Shown: positions 1 to 8,128 of the stretch, in pieces
Numbering within the stretch: position 1 is the stretch's first letter
How the letters are laid out: every line of letters starts with the position of its first letter
DNA from: Cytophagales bacterium
GTDB lineage: Bacteria > Bacteroidota > Bacteroidia > Cytophagales > Cyclobacteriaceae
DNA length: 64,000 nt
NCBI GenBank assembly: GCA_033344775.1
Contig: JAWPMT010000005.1
Coordinates: 2,115,001 to 2,179,000 of the forward strand
Direction of reading: 5' to 3'
Notes under the pieces: generated by a model
The model's database searches: none
Seen by the model: the letters and a program-made list of their open reading frames with translations, nothing else
What the model was told of the DNA's origin: nothing
Program-made: the position numbers and the translations under genes

Positions 1-693
1 AAAATCAACATCGAGTAAAGACCCTTGAGCACCTTCTGCCAACACAGACTTTCCTTGTGTCAGCATCTCATTTAGCAGGTATTCCGTATTTCTGATCTGC
101 AAACCAGCCATCACTTCGACGTACTTCCAGAATTCTTCTTCCGCATCGGTCAAATCATACTCAAAACCATACTGCTCGAGAATTCGGATATGTCTCTCCC
201 TGATTTTCTCATATCTGGCCTTAAAGTCTTTTTCGAGCAAATCTCCAACTCGTAATCCCACTCTGGCCATCTTATCCTGGTAAGTCGGGCCAATGCCTCG
301 AAGTGTCGATCCAATTTTCGATTTCCCTTTGGCTTTTTCATAAGCCTGATCGAGTAATCTATGTGTTGGTAAAATAACCTGAGCTTTAGTGGATAGAATC
401 AATTGATTCTGAATATCGATATTGAATGGCTCCAGTTTTTCAAGCTCTTTACCAAATGTGATTGGATCCAAAACCACTCCGTTTCCGACCACATTCAGAA
501 TTTGCTCATGAAAAATTCCAGATGGAATTTGATGAAGTACATGTTTGTGCCCGTCAAACTCTAAGGTATGTCCCGCATTCGGACCTCCCTGGAATCGTGC
601 GACTACTTCATACTTTGGTGCCAAGTAGTCCACCACTTTCCCTTTTCCTTCGTCACCCCACTGGAGGCCTAGAAGGATATCAACAGCGCTCAT
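1..693 (-). CDS. purA: Adenylosuccinate synthetase (N-terminal part; runs off the left edge)
   Basis: Catalyses the first committed step from IMP to AMP: GTP-dependent joining of aspartate to IMP. The reading frame starts at the ATG at 693 and stays open to base 1, giving 231 residues, roughly the first half of a protein that is usually about 420-430 residues. Visible family motifs are the N-terminal loop GLQWGDEGKGKVVDYL (GDEGKGK binds GTP/IMP), GGPNAGHT, GIGPTY, and at the truncated edge EGAQGSLLDVDF. The STAS gene lies just upstream on the same strand with a 6-base gap, so the two are probably co-transcribed. The identification is secure; the C-terminal half is outside the window. Confidence 0.96.
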   Translation of the reverse strand, partial: MSAVDILLGLQWGDEGKGKVVDYLAPKYEVVARFQGGPNAGHTLEFDGHKHVLHQIPSGIFHEQILNVVGNGVVLDPITFGKELEKLEPFNIDIQNQLILSTKAQVILPTHRLLDQAYEKAKGKSKIGSTLRGIGPTYQDKMARVGLRVGDLLEKDFKARYEKIRERHIRILEQYGFEYDLTDAEEEFWKYVEVMAGLQIRNTEYLLNEMLTQGKSVLAEGAQGSLLDVDF

Positions 694-699
694 TTATGA

Positions 700-1047
700 T
701 TATTGATTGACGATCTTGGTAATGACCTCTTCTTCTGAATCCGCAATATTGAAGATTGCCTGAAGCTTCGTGATGATCAATAGTTTCTTTACGTGCTCAG
801 ACGGATTGATCAAATAGAGTTCTCCACCTTTGTTTCGGAACTTTGTCAGTATGGTAATTAACACACCGATCCCACTTGAATTGATGTACCTCACGTCAGT
901 AATATTAACCAGACAAAATCTTGCCTGGTCTTTGCCAAGTACATCATTGACTATCTCTACCAATTCGGGGCCTTTATTTTCTCCGATCAGGTCGCCTGAA
1001 AACTCCAACCTGAATATGTTGTCTTTTATCGTATGTGTGTAATTCAT
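700..1047 (-). CDS. STAS-domain protein (anti-sigma factor antagonist-like)
   Basis: A 115-residue single STAS domain, the size of SpoIIAA/RsbV antagonists. The segment YINSSGIGVL carries the conserved serine pair that in SpoIIAA-type proteins is phosphorylated by an anti-sigma kinase. The rest of the chain (GDLIGENKGPELVE and a C-terminal LQAIFNIADSEEEV) fits the alternating beta/alpha pattern. The family works in partner-switching signalling; no cognate RsbW-like kinase, PP2C phosphatase or sigma factor is in the window, so the partner is unknown. It precedes purA by 6 bases, an arrangement that suggests co-transcription rather than shared function. A weak -7-like TAACTTTG lies on the minus strand at 1119-1126 without a clear -33 element. 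Confidence 0.85.
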   Translation of the reverse strand: MNYTHTIKDNIFRLEFSGDLIGENKGPELVEIVNDVLGKDQARFCLVNITDVRYINSSGIGVLITILTKFRNKGGELYLINPSEHVKKLLIITKLQAIFNIADSEEEVITKIVNQ

Positions 1048-1238
1048 TTGATATTAGGTGGCTATCAATAAGTTCCAATTCACTGCTCGAATTATTGTCA
1101 GTGATCTTGATTCTTGCTCAAAGTTAAGGTTTAATAAGATATGCCACTAGCCTTTTGTCCTTTTGGCTCATTGGCTTTTTGTCTTGTTCGCAAATTGGCT
1201 ATTTAGCGAGCAACAATACTTTGTCCGAATGATTCAGA

Positions 1239-2894
1239 TCAGTTTCCTGATAATAGGGATTGATACTTATCCTCATCGTTAAGCACTTCAACCGCAGCCA
1301 GTATATCTCTGTCTTTTTCGAAGGTTGACTCGATAATTCCTTTCTGCAATTCGTATCTACCAGCAATTTCCTGCTCAATCAAGGTCCTAATCTCGCTTTG
1401 GAATGTCATCAGATCCTGCTCTTTGTTATGAAGGGTGGCATTTTGCAACTCTTCTATCTGGCTTTTAATTTCATCAAAGTATTTCTCTTCTTTTGCTGTC
1501 TTGACCAATGCATCAATTGTACGTTCGACCTTGGTTGTGTAGTCATAATCTTTGCCTTTTAACCAAGTTACAAATCCATTGTATTCTTCATCGGTTAAGC
1601 GATATACTTTGGCCTCAAATGGGTCTTCTAGCTTTCCGTGTACAAATTCCGTGACAAAATTGAAAATATGGTCTTTGCGTAGCAGACTGTAAGTGATTGG
1701 CGCATATTTGGTGCGGTCAACGGAAATATCCGGATCCAACCCTCCTCCATCAAAAACTAATCGCCCACTTTTCGTTTTGAACTCAACCTTTAAGGAATCA
1801 GGCAACTTTCCAACACTTCCATCTGGATTTCTATGACTGTAATCTATCGCCTGGATACAACGACCGCTAGGAATGTAATACTTTGCTGTGGTCACCTTTA
1901 GCTGAGAATTGTAAGCCAGTGGTCTGGTTTGCTGAACCAAGCCTTTCCCGAAAGTGCGTCGACCAATCAGCACTCCCCGGTCATAATCCTGAATAACACC
2001 TGCAACAATTTCGGAAGCTGACGCTGATCCATTATCCGTAAGTACGGCCACAGGGATTTCGGTATCAATCGGATTATTAAGTGACCTGTAAGTTTTAGTC
2101 CAGGCATCTAGTTTTCCTTTGGTACTTACCACTTCAACACCTCTCGGAACAAATACATTTGAAACGTTAATCGCCTCTTCCAACAACCCACCAGGGTTTC
2201 CTCGTAGGTCGAGGATCACTTTTTTCGCCCCCGCAGATTTTAGTTCTTTTAAAGCGTTTGCTACTTCTGCCCCTGCTTTTGTGGTAAAGTCCGTTAGTCG
2301 AATGTAGGCAATATCTTCATTGACCATTCCCGAAAATGGAACGTTATTAACAGTGATCTTTTCTCTTTTTAGCTCTACTTCAAAAGTTTCTGGTTGCTTG
2401 TATCTTTTGATGGTGAGTTTGATCCCTGAGCTTGACTGCCCTTTCAAGAGCTTTGAAATTTGGTCAGAGGGTTTATCCGCTAAATCAACGTCATTTATTT
2501 TCAGGATCTGGTCTCCAATTTTCAATCCTGCACGGTGTGCAGCATAACCTTCATACGGAAGTACTATGGTATTGACTCCATCCTTTTTATCTACCACTGC
2601 TCCAATCCCACCGTATTCACCAGTTGTCACTGTAAGGTAATCTTCTATGTCATCCTCTCCTATGTAAGTGGTATATGGGTCTAAATTGGATAACATGGCC
2701 TCAATCCCTGTCTTCATTAAAGTGTTGGGATTAACCTCATCAACGTAGTAGGCATTGACCTCTTTGAATAGGGTAGCGAAGATGTCGAGGTTTTTGACAA
2801 TCTGGAAATAGCGATCATTGGAAGGGTTTGCAAAGGCTAAAGTGATAGTTGCTACCACTGTTAGTATAATGACGTATTTCGCTCCTCTTTTCAT
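1239..2894 (-). CDS. S41 family C-terminal processing peptidase with PDZ domain
   Basis: A 551-residue periplasmic serine protease of the CtpA/Prc type, which trims or degrades envelope proteins from their C termini. The N-terminal hydrophobic stretch (residues about 7-22) is a signal peptide or membrane anchor. A PDZ domain covers roughly residues 90-165 (EYGGIGAVVDKKDG, HRAGLKIGDQILKIND). The S41 core follows: ILDLRGNPGG near 230, catalytic Ser292 in DNGSASASEIVAG, and Lys317 in TFGKGLVQ, with the 25-residue Ser-Lys spacing of active CtpA-type enzymes. The C-terminal 150 residues form a charged helical extension. It is the last gene after rpmH and rnpA, 17 bases downstream of rnpA, and probably belongs to that operon. 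Confidence 0.93.
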   Translation of the reverse strand: MKRGAKYVIILTVVATITLAFANPSNDRYFQIVKNLDIFATLFKEVNAYYVDEVNPNTLMKTGIEAMLSNLDPYTTYIGEDDIEDYLTVTTGEYGGIGAVVDKKDGVNTIVLPYEGYAAHRAGLKIGDQILKINDVDLADKPSDQISKLLKGQSSSGIKLTIKRYKQPETFEVELKREKITVNNVPFSGMVNEDIAYIRLTDFTTKAGAEVANALKELKSAGAKKVILDLRGNPGGLLEEAINVSNVFVPRGVEVVSTKGKLDAWTKTYRSLNNPIDTEIPVAVLTDNGSASASEIVAGVIQDYDRGVLIGRRTFGKGLVQQTRPLAYNSQLKVTTAKYYIPSGRCIQAIDYSHRNPDGSVGKLPDSLKVEFKTKSGRLVFDGGGLDPDISVDRTKYAPITYSLLRKDHIFNFVTEFVHGKLEDPFEAKVYRLTDEEYNGFVTWLKGKDYDYTTKVERTIDALVKTAKEEKYFDEIKSQIEELQNATLHNKEQDLMTFQSEIRTLIEQEIAGRYELQKGIIESTFEKDRDILAAVEVLNDEDKYQSLLSGN

Positions 2895-2911
2895 AATATC
2901 AATTCTTCACC

Positions 2912-3292
2912 TTAAGACAATCTCTGTTCTAAACGTTGCATCAAGGTAATTAGTTTTTCCTGAATTTCGTGAAAGGAAAGTGTATCAGCACTCAGAAAAA
3001 GAAAGGCAAGGTGAATGTGTTGTTTGTCTGACGCCAGTTTGTGTTTGTTCTGACGGTAAGCCTCCCTGATGCGCCTTTTGAGCAGATTCCTGGCAACCGC
3101 CTTTTTATGATGCTTTTTCGGAACTACTACTAAAACCTTGTTCTCGCCAGGTTCGTCATGAATGACGTATTTCAATAAAATCGGCTTAACGAAAAAAGAG
3201 GAACTCTTCTTGAAAAGCTCCTCTATCTCTTTTTTGCTCTTAAGCCTTTCTTTGGCTTTGAGCGAATAATTTGGCCGGACCTCAGAAGTCAT
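2912..3292 (-). CDS. rnpA: Ribonuclease P protein component
   Basis: Small basic protein that binds the RNase P RNA and helps process tRNA 5' ends. At 126 residues it is of usual family length. The signature RNR-like region appears as KKAVARNLLKRRIREAYRQNKH (residues about 63-84, read in two overlapping parts), preceded by the aromatic/basic beta-sheet half with VVVPKKHHKKA. The start at 3292 follows the rpmH stop by 12 bases, the conserved rpmH-rnpA order. The S41 peptidase follows by 17 bases. Confidence 0.95.
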   Translation of the reverse strand: MTSEVRPNYSLKAKERLKSKKEIEELFKKSSSFFVKPILLKYVIHDEPGENKVLVVVPKKHHKKAVARNLLKRRIREAYRQNKHKLASDKQHIHLAFLFLSADTLSFHEIQEKLITLMQRLEQRLS

Positions 3293-3304
3293 GGCCTACA
3301 TGTA

Positions 3305-3463
3305 TTATCGTTTGTGCTTGCTTTCGCTGGACACACTTAATTTCTTTCTGCCTTTTGATCTTCTTCTGGCAAGTACCCCTCTACCACCGACAGATTCCAT
3401 TCTTGATCTGAAACCATGTTTGTTCTTTCTTTTTCTATTTGAGGGTTGAAATGTTCTTTTCAT
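3305..3463 (-). CDS. rpmH: 50S ribosomal protein L34
   Basis: A 52-residue, very basic ribosomal protein. Reading the minus strand from the ATG at 3463 gives [19 protein letters not shown], then [20 protein letters not shown] and a lysine/serine-rich tail ending KHKR before the TAA at 3305. The [19 protein letters not shown] start and the VLARRRxKGR block are diagnostic for L34. The family usually has 44-53 residues, so the length is normal. It is the first gene of the rpmH-rnpA-S41 peptidase run, and a promoter matching the Bacteroidota consensus lies 27-56 bases upstream. Confidence 0.97.
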   Translation of the reverse strand: MKRTFQPSNRKRKNKHGFRSRMESVGGRGVLARRRSKGRKKLSVSSESKHKR

Positions 3464-3489
3464 TTCTTGCTTGTTTTAAAAACGGAGGG

Positions 3490-3519
3490 CAAAGATAGAA
3501 TTTTCTTTATTAATTTCAA
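3490..3519 (-). promoter_or_regulatory. Predicted Bacteroidota-type promoter of rpmH-rnpA
   Basis: On the minus strand the sequence reads TTG, 19 bases, then TATCTTTG (3490-3497). This matches the primary-sigma consensus of Bacteroidota (TTG-N17-23-TAnnTTTG). It sits 27 bases upstream of the rpmH start codon, in an otherwise AT-rich stretch. Prediction from pattern only. Confidence 0.55.
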
Positions 3520-3617
3520 TTTATGTGGCAGGAATATGTACTAAAATATTAGCATCCCTCTCCTAGCCCCTTCCTGGAGGGAAATTTGCAGTCCATTTTC
3601 TATCTATTAAATAAAAT

Positions 3618-3660
3618 ATCCCTCAGTCTTCAACCACCCCCCATTGACAAAGGGGGACTT
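3618..3660. repeat. Dispersed intergenic C5/G5 hairpin repeat, copy 1
   Basis: The stretch atccctcagtcttcaaccac followed by cccc...agggggactt is one copy of an intergenic element also found at 7136-7175 and 16852-16891. All copies share a start (A)ATCCC(C), a middle GNCTNCGNCCACCCCC and an end AGGGG(G)ACT, and the C-run and G-run can pair as a hairpin. A degenerate relative (atccctctcctagccccttc...) lies just before it near 3553-3596. It lies between the PfkB kinase gene and rpmH. Function unknown. Confidence 0.6.
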
Positions 3661-3685
3661 TTGTGTCCGGTTCGGGAGGTTTCGA

Positions 3686-4678
3686 TTAGTGTAGGTTCTT
3701 AAGCACTTCCTGGGTTTGAGCTAATTCTAGTCTCGGGCCGAATTGGGAAACTACTTTGGAAGATGCCATGCTTGCGAGTTTTCCAGCTTGGGCAAAGCTG
3801 TGACCTTGCGTGATCGCGTAGAGGAAAGCTCCTGAGAACATGTCACCTGCTCCAGTGGTATCTACTGCTTCAACTGGATAAGGCTCAATGTCGATGTAGG
3901 TATCTCCATCCCAAATGATGGCTCCGTTTTCACCTTGTGTAATCGCAAAGAATTTCGCCACTTTCTTTAATTCTTCTCGTGCTTCTTTGATGTCTTCTTT
4001 ACCGGTGAACAAAGAAGCTTCTTCCTCATTGCAGAAAAGCAGATCGAAACCATCTTCCATCAATTCTTTCATTTGATCTCCAAAGTACTTCACCATCGCA
4101 GGATCGGAGAAAGTAATGCTGGTTTTTACCCCATTGGCTTTTGCCAATTCTTTGGCTTCTCTCATCGCTACTCGTCCTGTATCGGAGGAAATCAAGTAAC
4201 CTTCGATGAACAAGTACTCCGATTGAGCAAGTGCTTCTTGATTGATCTCACTCACAGAAATGTCTGTGGTAATGCCCAGGTAGGTATTCATTGTCCGGTT
4301 GGCATCCGGCGTGATCATCACAAGGCACTTACCGGTTGTGCCTGCTTCCAACGCTTCAAATTTCAAGTTGGACTCAATTCCATTCTGTTTAAGATCCTCG
4401 ATAAAAAATGCACCATCTTCATCGTTGGCTACTTTGCAGGAATAGAACCCCTTGCCTCCGAACTGTGCCATGGAAACGATAGAATTAGCTGCAGAACCTC
4501 CGGCCTGCTTCTTGGTGATGTGATCACCCATCGCTTCACGAAGGACACGTTGCCGGTCTTCATCAACTAAGGTCATCAATCCTTTTTCTACCTCTTGCGT
4601 CCGTAGAAATTCATCATCTATCTGAATTTCATAGTCGATTACTGCATTGCCAATGGCGTATACATCGAATTTGCTCAT
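3686..4678 (-). CDS. PfkB family sugar/nucleoside kinase (adenosine kinase-like)
   Basis: A 330-residue carbohydrate or nucleoside kinase of the ribokinase/PfkB superfamily. The start is placed at the ATG at 4678 (MSKFDVYAIGNAVIDYE), because the family begins with this beta strand and the 28 additional upstream in-frame residues look non-coding. Motifs are GGSAANSI (substrate/first PfkB signature), TITFSDPAMVKYF, and DTTGAGDMFSGAFLYA with catalytic base Asp279 in GAGD. The nearest family members by feel are adenosine-kinase-like proteins that are common in Bacteroidota; the substrate cannot be settled from sequence. A CATCTTTG with a TTG 19 bases before it (minus strand, 4728-4757) could be its promoter. 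Confidence 0.88.
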   Translation of the reverse strand: MSKFDVYAIGNAVIDYEIQIDDEFLRTQEVEKGLMTLVDEDRQRVLREAMGDHITKKQAGGSAANSIVSMAQFGGKGFYSCKVANDEDGAFFIEDLKQNGIESNLKFEALEAGTTGKCLVMITPDANRTMNTYLGITTDISVSEINQEALAQSEYLFIEGYLISSDTGRVAMREAKELAKANGVKTSITFSDPAMVKYFGDQMKELMEDGFDLLFCNEEEASLFTGKEDIKEAREELKKVAKFFAITQGENGAIIWDGDTYIDIEPYPVEAVDTTGAGDMFSGAFLYAITQGHSFAQAGKLASMASSKVVSQFGPRLELAQTQEVLKNLH

Positions 4679-5019
4679 GTGAATTCTATTTTTAAGCTGC
4701 TTAAATGCTCTATTCCCGAATCGGCGGCAAAGATGTGAAAGAAATGGCTTTCGACAAGTCAAAGTTTCGACAAGTTCAACTTGACAATTCTTTGAAGCTA
4801 AAAGGTGTTAGAAAATTCCCTACCCTTTCGGGCAAGTCTTTAAAAAGATGGGATGACAATGAAGTTGTCAACTTATTTTCGAACACAAAATCCCCACCCT
4901 TCCTTGCGGCGGGCTTTCAGGCACCACTTTATAAAGAGGGATTTGGGAAAAGTTATCAAACTCACTTTAGACCAACACACCCCTGACCCCCGCTTCCACG
5001 GATGGTCTCCAGAGGGGAA
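4679..5019. other. 341-base intergenic region with repeat debris, no gene seen
   Basis: Between the kinase start and the GDPD stop. It holds a possible promoter for the kinase (minus strand 4728-4757), two tandem TTTCGACAAG units (4749-4790), and a degenerate relative of the C5/G5 repeat around 4888-4953 (aaatccccacccttccttgc ... agagggatttggg). Short open frames here are interrupted, compositionally like the repeats, and show no protein family resemblance, so none is called. Confidence 0.6.
4749..4790. repeat. TTTCGACAAG repeat, two tandem units
   Basis: TTTCGACAAGTCAAAG is followed directly by TTTCGACAAGTTCAACTTGA. A related pair, TATCGACAGGTTCAA and ATTCGACAGGCTCAGGGACA, occurs at 22803-22845 after xylA. 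The recurrence of the GACA(A/G)GNTCA core in two unrelated intergenic regions suggests a dispersed short repeat. Function unknown. Confidence 0.5.
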
Positions 5020-5928
5020 TTACAGTTCTTTAACCCGGTCGGGGTAATCAGTGATGATGCCATCTACTCCCCAAGTGATGAGTTCTTTCATTTCTTCTAC
5101 CTCGTTGATAGTCCAGGGGATTACTTTGATCCCAGCCTCATGCAGTTCCTCCACTATTTCTTTTGTGAGGAATTTGTAATAACAGCTGTATACTTCTGGT
5201 TTGAATCCAAGTGTCTCAACATTTTCCTGCCAGGTGAGTTCATTTTCGATCAACTGAGATAAGCGAACATTCGGATACTGTTTTCGGAAGTATTGTAAAA
5301 TCCGAAAATCAAATGACTGGATTGTGATACGATCCCACGCTATCCCTGAATTTTGATCAATTAAATCATAAACGAGATCAGAAAATTCCGCCGGCTCCGG
5401 TTGATACAGGTTGTCATTTTCTTCCAGACTTTTTAATTCTATGTTGTAATTCTGCTGAGGCAGGTTATTGAGTCGGGTATATTGTTCAATGCGCCTGAAC
5501 ACATCATTCAACAATGGCTTGACGACTTTGACTTTTCCCTGAGAAGGAAACCTCGGATGCATCAAGCTACCGCAATCATACTGCAGCACCTCCTCATAAT
5601 TCATTTCATAGATATTGAGCATTTTAGCTTCTTCTTCCGATATCATGCTACGGTTTTCATCCAAACAGATTTCAGAAGAAAAGAAAGGCTCGTGGCTAAC
5701 AACAATCTGTTTGTCCTTGGTCACACAAAGGTCCATTTCCAGGGTATTTACTCCCAAATCGACGGCATGCAGGAATCCTCGAATGGAATTTTCGGGAAGC
5801 AATCCCCGGGCGCCCCTGTGCCCCTGAATGTCAATCGATGATAAATCCATATTTTCTTGCTTGTTGCTGGCACTTTGACAACCTATCAATAAAATGATAA
5901 GCAGAAAGCCACTCCATATTTGCTTCAT
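5020..5928 (-). CDS. Glycerophosphodiester phosphodiesterase family lipoprotein
   Basis: Hydrolyses glycerophosphodiesters from phospholipid breakdown to glycerol-3-phosphate and an alcohol. The 302-residue protein begins with a lipoprotein signal peptide with lipobox LLIGC (Cys17), so it should sit in the periplasm or on a membrane. The GDPD catalytic set is visible: QGHRGARGLLPENS (His-Arg), LEMDLCVTKDKQIVVSHEP (Glu, Asp, His), and a later IELKSLEEN. The end ITDYPDRVKEL is also typical of the family. The metallophosphoesterase gene is just upstream with a 14-base gap. The glycerol-3-phosphate produced could feed the GlpD encoded at 11.8-13.4 kb, but the genes are not in one operon. Confidence 0.92.
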   Translation of the reverse strand: MKQIWSGFLLIILLIGCQSASNKQENMDLSSIDIQGHRGARGLLPENSIRGFLHAVDLGVNTLEMDLCVTKDKQIVVSHEPFFSSEICLDENRSMISEEEAKMLNIYEMNYEEVLQYDCGSLMHPRFPSQGKVKVVKPLLNDVFRRIEQYTRLNNLPQQNYNIELKSLEENDNLYQPEPAEFSDLVYDLIDQNSGIAWDRITIQSFDFRILQYFRKQYPNVRLSQLIENELTWQENVETLGFKPEVYSCYYKFLTKEIVEELHEAGIKVIPWTINEVEEMKELITWGVDGIITDYPDRVKEL

Positions 5929-5942
5929 GGGTGCGATATCTA

Positions 5943-7016
5943 TTAGCTTAAGAACTTGATCCGCGTAAAAATATAGTCCAATGGCTCTTCATTGATCACC
6001 ATTCGGTAGAAATCTGATTCTCCGAGCCGTTCAGGAGCGTATCCGGTCTGTTTGAGGTACTTTTTGGATAATTTCTTGTCAAACCAATGGACGAGTCGTA
6101 TTTGCTTGTCATCGATCTCCAGACAAGTCATGCCGCGCTTCCCTATTACTGTTCCGGAATTGAAAAGACATGGGATATGGAAAATATCATGATAGATCAT
6201 GTTCAGCACATTAAGACCTTCATTTTCCTTGTGATACTTTTTCAACTCGTTCTTATAGGCAATGATGCTTTCTTCGATAGAAGCTCGGTCTCCTTTCTTC
6301 TCGGTGTGTTCCCGGCATAATTGATCAATCTTATATTTCATCCTATCCATCTTATCCATCGATTCAAAAAGGGGTCGATGTGTATGCCCTATGACGGATA
6401 TGATATTTCGTTTGGAAGAATAGTGATAAAGCTTTTTCTCAATCTTGAATTGCTTGACGGAAGAATGTGAGACGCTATAATTCTTTATTCCCAGAGGGTT
6501 TGCAAAATATTTTAGCGTAAAACCTACCAGTTCATTGTGCTGCTGATATTTCTTCGAAGCCTGATGCCCATGAAACAGGAAAATGTCATCTTCCCGATGG
6601 CCTAAACGATACCCTTCGTGGATTTTCAAGCCATGGGGCTGTTCTTCGAGTGTTGCCAGCTCCAAATCGTGATTCCCTATCGTTTTAACAAGCCGATCTG
6701 TTTTTGCAAATTCAGCGAAGAGCTCGTAAACGTGTGTCCAATGCCTTACGATCTTTTTTAAGGGGTATCTCTGTAATTCTTCAACATCTCCGTTCAGAAA
6801 GAGCTTATAATTTTTATCAAAGTAATGATCCTGAAGGGCGCTGACGAATAACTCGGAATTGGTTCTGAAATCATCGGTAGAACCTCCATCTCCCATATGA
6901 AGGTCGCTAAAGATGACCCACCTTTTTTCTGAATCAAGTGGTTCTCGAGGGGAATCCTTGAATAGTTGATCCAGGTTTTTGTAAACGATCTTGTTGGTGA
7001 TCTTCACGGCACTCAA
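5943..7016 (-). CDS. Calcineurin-like metallophosphoesterase
   Basis: A 357-residue cytosolic-looking phosphoesterase with the full dimetal motif series: FSDLHMGDGGSTD (Asp, His), NGDVEEL (Asp), IGNHDLEL (Asn, His), LFHGHQ (His) and VIGHTHRP (His-x-His). The order and spacing match UDP-2,3-diacylglucosamine hydrolase-like and related phosphoesterases, but the chain is longer, with a helical insert around residues 225-275. It has no signal peptide. The neighbour is a glycerophosphodiesterase 14 bases downstream, so a role in phospholipid or phosphodiester turnover is possible. The substrate is not deducible. Confidence 0.85.
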   Translation of the reverse strand: MSAVKITNKIVYKNLDQLFKDSPREPLDSEKRWVIFSDLHMGDGGSTDDFRTNSELFVSALQDHYFDKNYKLFLNGDVEELQRYPLKKIVRHWTHVYELFAEFAKTDRLVKTIGNHDLELATLEEQPHGLKIHEGYRLGHREDDIFLFHGHQASKKYQQHNELVGFTLKYFANPLGIKNYSVSHSSVKQFKIEKKLYHYSSKRNIISVIGHTHRPLFESMDKMDRMKYKIDQLCREHTEKKGDRASIEESIIAYKNELKKYHKENEGLNVLNMIYHDIFHIPCLFNSGTVIGKRGMTCLEIDDKQIRLVHWFDKKLSKKYLKQTGYAPERLGESDFYRMVINEEPLDYIFTRIKFLS

Positions 7017-7135
7017 AAATCAACTTAAAATTGTTATTTCAAAAGGGGGTAACAATTTGATAAAGTGAGGTGGGTATTGATTTAATGTATAAATGCTATT
7101 TAGGGATATTAGATGCTGCAGAAATTCTTAAAAGT

Positions 7136-7175
7136 AATCCCCCGGTCTTCGACCACCCCCTTTTAAGGGGGACTT
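7136..7175. repeat. Dispersed intergenic C5/G5 hairpin repeat, copy 2
   Basis: aatcccccggtcttcgacca, then cccccttttaagggggactt. The core CCCCCTTTTAAGGGGG is a near-perfect hairpin. Same family as 3618-3660 and 16852-16891. It lies past the end of the ROK kinase gene, where the hairpin might also end transcripts. Confidence 0.65.
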
Positions 7176-7221
7176 GGAATCTATACCCAAACATTAGCGT
7201 CCGTAAACAAGAAAAGAATAC

Positions 7222-8127
7222 TTATGCTACTAAGAATGCAGCGCCGAAAACTCCTGCGGAATCGCCGAGGGTGGGTTTCAGGAAAACGGTATCTAGTCTT
7301 GAGTTGAAGAGGTATTTTTTGACTTCTTCTACACCTTCGGTGTAAAGCAAGTCGATATTACCTACTCCGCCTCCAAGGATAATAACATCCGGATCCAGAA
7401 TGTTGATTACGTTGGCAATTCCTTTTCCGAAGAAATGAATCAATCTATTGATCAGCATGGATGCTTGTTCATCTCCTCCGGCCAAATGTGCCTTGTACAG
7501 GTCTTTTAATTTCCTGTCCTGACCGGTTTGTGCTTTGAAATATTGCTCGAGGTTCCGTCCTGAGATGACTTTTTCGACACAACCTACCCGACCGCAATAG
7601 CAATCACCCCCTGACTCATCGAGGAAGTTATGGCCCCATTCTCCGGCAATTCCTTGCCGGCCATTGAGCACTTGCCCATTGACAACAATACCTCCGCCGA
7701 CACCAGACCCCATGATTACTCCAAAACATACCTCGGCTTCTGGCATGTGTTCTTTTACGGAACCCATTCTTGCTTCTGCCAGTGCAAAACAGTTTGCATC
7801 GTTGGCCATTTTAACTGGTACGCCAAGTTTGCTCTCCAAATCGACATTGAAAGGCTTGCCATTTAAAGCGGTCGTATTGCTATTCTTCATGGTTTTGGTG
7901 ATCGGGTCTAAAGCCCCAGGTGTTCCAAACCCAATCTTTTCAGGTTTAAATCCAGACTCCTCAGTCATATTATCGATTAGCAATTTGATACGATTAAGTA
8001 TGTGCTCATATCCATGATGTGCTTCCGTATCTAATCGCGTCCTGAGAAGTACTTCGGGATCATTTTTATCTTTTAAAATGACCCCTTCGATCTTAGTCCC
8101 TCCCAGGTCAATTCCCCAAATCGCCAT
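7222..8127 (-). CDS. ROK family sugar kinase (glucokinase/fructokinase-like)
   Basis: ATP-dependent hexose kinase of 301 residues. Seen motifs are GIDLGGTKIEGVIL (phosphate loop), GFGTPGALDP, NDANCFALAEAR (catalytic Asp region), GEWGHN and the ROK zinc motif CYCGRVGCVEKVISG. Such kinases act on glucose, fructose, mannose or N-acetylhexosamines; the sequence alone does not decide. The gene starts one base after the alpha-glucosidase stop and is the last gene of the glpK-glpD-GH13-GH13 operon. The likely role is to trap the hexose set free by the two glycosidases (inference from context). Confidence 0.9.
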   Translation of the reverse strand: MAIWGIDLGGTKIEGVILKDKNDPEVLLRTRLDTEAHHGYEHILNRIKLLIDNMTEESGFKPEKIGFGTPGALDPITKTMKNSNTTALNGKPFNVDLESKLGVPVKMANDANCFALAEARMGSVKEHMPEAEVCFGVIMGSGVGGGIVVNGQVLNGRQGIAGEWGHNFLDESGGDCYCGRVGCVEKVISGRNLEQYFKAQTGQDRKLKDLYKAHLAGGDEQASMLINRLIHFFGKGIANVINILDPDVIILGGGVGNIDLLYTEGVEEVKKYLFNSRLDTVFLKPTLGDSAGVFGAAFLVA

Positions 8128-8128
8128 A

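Noticed and set aside
3305-3540. Possible chromosome origin near rpmH-rnpA, as in some bacteria
   Set aside because: No dnaA or dnaN gene and no cluster of DnaA boxes (TTATCCACA-type) was seen around the locus.
4705-4986. A 93-codon open frame on the plus strand between the PfkB kinase and GDPD genes
   Set aside because: It runs through the TTTCGACAAG and C5/G5 repeat remnants and a likely promoter of the kinase; no protein-like composition.
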